Origin: Schlesneria paludicola DSM 18645
GTDB lineage: Bacteria; Planctomycetota; Planctomycetia; Planctomycetales; Planctomycetaceae
Direction: 5' to 3'
DNA: 39,157 bases
Assembly (NCBI GenBank): GCA_945876035.1
Contig: CAMCMU010000046.1
Coordinates: forward strand, 1 to 39,157
The notes under the pieces were generated by a model that did no database searches, was not told where the DNA came from, and saw only the letters and a program-made list of their open reading frames with translations. Positions 38,301 through 39,157 of the stretch are shown piece after piece (the first letter of the stretch is position 1; each line of letters opens with the position of its first letter). A program made the translations under genes and the position numbers.

Positions 38301-38438
38301 GTCCGGCCCATGACATGCAAAACACTTGTCGGCCAGAATTGGCCGAATGTCACGATTGAATTTGATCCGCTCAGCCCCTTGGCTAACATTCGTGGCCGAG
38401 AGGATCCAAGCGGCGAAGACAAATCGGACGTCCCTCAT
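35328..38438 (-). CDS. Large exported cytochrome-c/DUF1549/LamG/DUF1553 protein (planctomycete PSCyt1-PSD1 family)
   Basis: The frame reaches 38558, but the ATG at 38438 begins directly with a Sec signal (MRDVRFVFAAWILSA) and is preferred; this gives 1036 residues. Domain order in this numbering: a planctomycete cytochrome C-type domain with haem motif CFACH (39-43) and a distal Met in VQMPPPSF; DUF1549 (about 120-340) with MAMDWLDLARYADSYGFQ and FECARCHDHKYDPIT; a LamG/ConA-like lectin domain (about 450-620) with FSVSLWLKTPDEKERAV and GLIDEFRVFSR; DUF1553 (about 730-1000) with GLARWLTDRQHPLTARVTV and YRQRSLGDHDL. It is probably periplasmic and electron-carrying, perhaps bound to a carbohydrate through the lectin domain. 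It is translationally coupled to the following DUF1501 gene. Confidence 0.95.
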   Translation of the reverse strand: MRDVRFVFAAWILSATNVSQGAERIKFNRDIRPILADKCFACHGPDKNKRTVELQLDVRQSAIDQKAIVPGNLADSKMLTRILSEDPDVQMPPPSFKLERLTSLEVDTIRQWITEGAEYEAHWSFIPLKPIAVSGTGSVNGIDGIVADSLARRGMKQQPAANRLTLFRRLCFDLTGLPPTGEDVEAFLADKSPDSYEVLVDRLLQSERYGERMAMDWLDLARYADSYGFQVDRERDVWAWRDWVINSFNGNLPFDQFITWQLAGDLLPDATDEQILATAFNRLHQQETEGGSVEEEYRVEYVCDRVQTFATTFLGLTFECARCHDHKYDPITQQEFYQIFAMFQNIDEAGMYSYRTSSTPTPTLLLADNVSKTRLRKLAQEVEQVEQTGHALRDLRRAEFRNWLETRPDELTFPGEVARYSLDHVDKGELANTLALDKPAILHGDNQLIPGKFGQAVQLTGDDPVKIPLGNYPLFQPFSVSLWLKTPDEKERAVIFHRSGAWTDSGSRGYELLIVDGKLRWSLIHFWPGNAISIEARDKLPVNEWVHVAVGYDGSSRADGLWMSVNGQKANFQIFKDQLTKNITGGGDDNISLGERKRDRGFKDGLIDEFRVFSRNLTGLESQATYDLQSALQILRKPVTELSDLEQESLWELYLATVDSEWSQHLSSLLKVRDEQSQFLDKIPELMVMRELALPKKAYVLFRGDYAQRRDEVSAGTPVSVFPFPAGAPLNRLGLARWLTDRQHPLTARVTVNRFWQSLFGMGLVKTAEDFGSQGSPPLYPELLDWLALRFLDSGWDTKSLIKTIVMSQTYRQRSLGDHDLMTDDPENMLLARGPRFRLQAEMIRDNVLASSGLLQQQLGGPSVNPYEMTESFKPAKITEGTGVYRRSLYTHWRRSGPPPALLAFDAPRRAVCTARRERTDSPLQPLILLNGTQYVEAARVLGELLYQSSQGSLPVMIRQGCLRCLSRLPDPRETEIFTHLYQEQLAHFEKHPMQAEDLLKIGLAARSGNIPAPEAAAATILAQAFLNHDEAVVKR

Positions 38439-39157
38439 TGAAGGCGATTGAGTCCAATCGCGCAACCAGAATCGGCCGTGACTCATGATGTGTCTTGCCA
38501 ATCGGCGTACCCGTCGTGAACCACCGGAAGTTGTCAATCGTCCGTTCAGGGTCTTCATGGAGTTGCTTCTTGAGGAACGATGTCGGTGAACGCGTGCCGT
38601 GGCTGATGCGGCTTTGCATTATAGCTCGAGGAGTTCGGAAGTCTCCAGAGGCAGCGTTAAAGACTTTAGGGTGGTGGATTGTCAGGCGGAGGCAACGGAG
38701 GTCAAAAGTGTCAGTCGGTTTTCCGATGGGGTTGATGCGTGGTGTCAACGGTGTCGTCCCGAGCTTGCTGCAGCCTGACAGGGACCAGGCATCCGATTCT
38801 CGCGGTCTGAGCGAAGTCATTTCATCGCATGTCCCGCGTCGCTCCCGCGTCAACGGACCGACCGCGATCGCTCACAATGCGAGCTCTGAATTGGAACTGA
38901 TCCACGCCCCCTGAACGCGTGAACAAGCGTCTATATCGTGATCACAACCGCACTCATTCCGTAGCCCAAGAATTCCCCGTCACGGGGGCGAGTACAGGCG
39001 TCTCCTAAAAATTCCTCAGCTCGGCGGTCGGCTTACCTTCGGACGACAGCGTACGGCGATCCGCATTTAAGAGATTGTCTTTCAAAGAGAGGCCGAGAGA
39101 ACCGAAGTGATACGCCCACAGCGGCGACTACTTTTCAGCGATGGTTCACGATCGCGC
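38439..39157. other. Terminal stretch, no gene recognised
   Basis: About 700 bases up to the window edge hold no convincing coding frame on either strand. The promoter of the minus-strand cytochrome/DUF1501 pair should lie near its start. A small hairpin (ccccgt/acgggg, 38975-38987) was noticed. A gene starting near the right edge cannot be excluded. Confidence 0.4.

Overview
The window looks like a chromosomal segment of a member of the Planctomycetota. The strongest evidence is a set of protein families typical of that phylum: two DUF1501 proteins with Tat signals, a very large cytochrome/DUF1549/LamG/DUF1553 protein, a ThuA-domain protein, and many exported carbohydrate-related proteins. 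Gene density is loose, many Shine-Dalgarno sites are weak, GTG and TTG starts are common, and base composition is moderately GC-rich. No CRISPR array, integrase, transposase or rRNA was seen.

Layout. Positions 1-700 hold a tandem pair of small exported Ser/Gly-rich proteins, the first cut by the window edge, followed by a strong terminator hairpin. Positions 1198-5273 are a three-gene minus-strand operon: a BNR/Asp-box sialidase-like exported protein, a DAO-family FAD oxidoreductase and a double-GNAT protein. Positions 6028-11396 carry plus-strand sugar-related genes: an NAD-dependent epimerase/dehydratase, a Tat-exported TIM-barrel isomerase-like protein and an exported glycoside-hydrolase-like protein. 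A decayed amidase (7115-8050) is interleaved on the minus strand. Positions 11890-14957 hold, on the minus strand, a 2Fe-2S ferredoxin, an alkaline phosphatase and a tRNA-Val(CAC) with its own promoter-like site and terminator.

The centrepiece is 15318-23082, a compact plus-strand L-rhamnose locus. It runs: SSS-family symporter, an overlapping 77-residue membrane protein, L-rhamnose isomerase (rhaA), then a complete sugar ABC importer (double-NBD ATPase, two permeases, lipoprotein binding protein). Consecutive genes overlap by 4 bases at three points inside the ABC part and once at the symporter/small-protein junction. The cluster has two uptake routes and the first catabolic enzyme, but no kinase, aldolase, dehydrogenase or regulator lies inside the window.

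Positions 23428-25817 (minus) are a DUF1501 protein and a CBM9-like protein. Positions 26291-29452 (plus) are a fused ABC exporter with an unusual coiled-coil insertion after TM1 and a ThuA-like protein. HemB (minus) and FloA (plus) are divergent around 31.1-31.6 kb, followed by an EamA exporter. The window closes with the minus-strand pair of the 1036-residue cytochrome/DUF1549/DUF1553 protein and a second DUF1501 protein, overlapping by 4 bases.

No clearly undescribed multi-gene system could be proven. The best candidates for new biology are the small membrane partner of the symporter, the tandem Ser/Gly-rich exported proteins with a shared short motif, and the ABC exporter with the coiled-coil insertion and duplicated leader.
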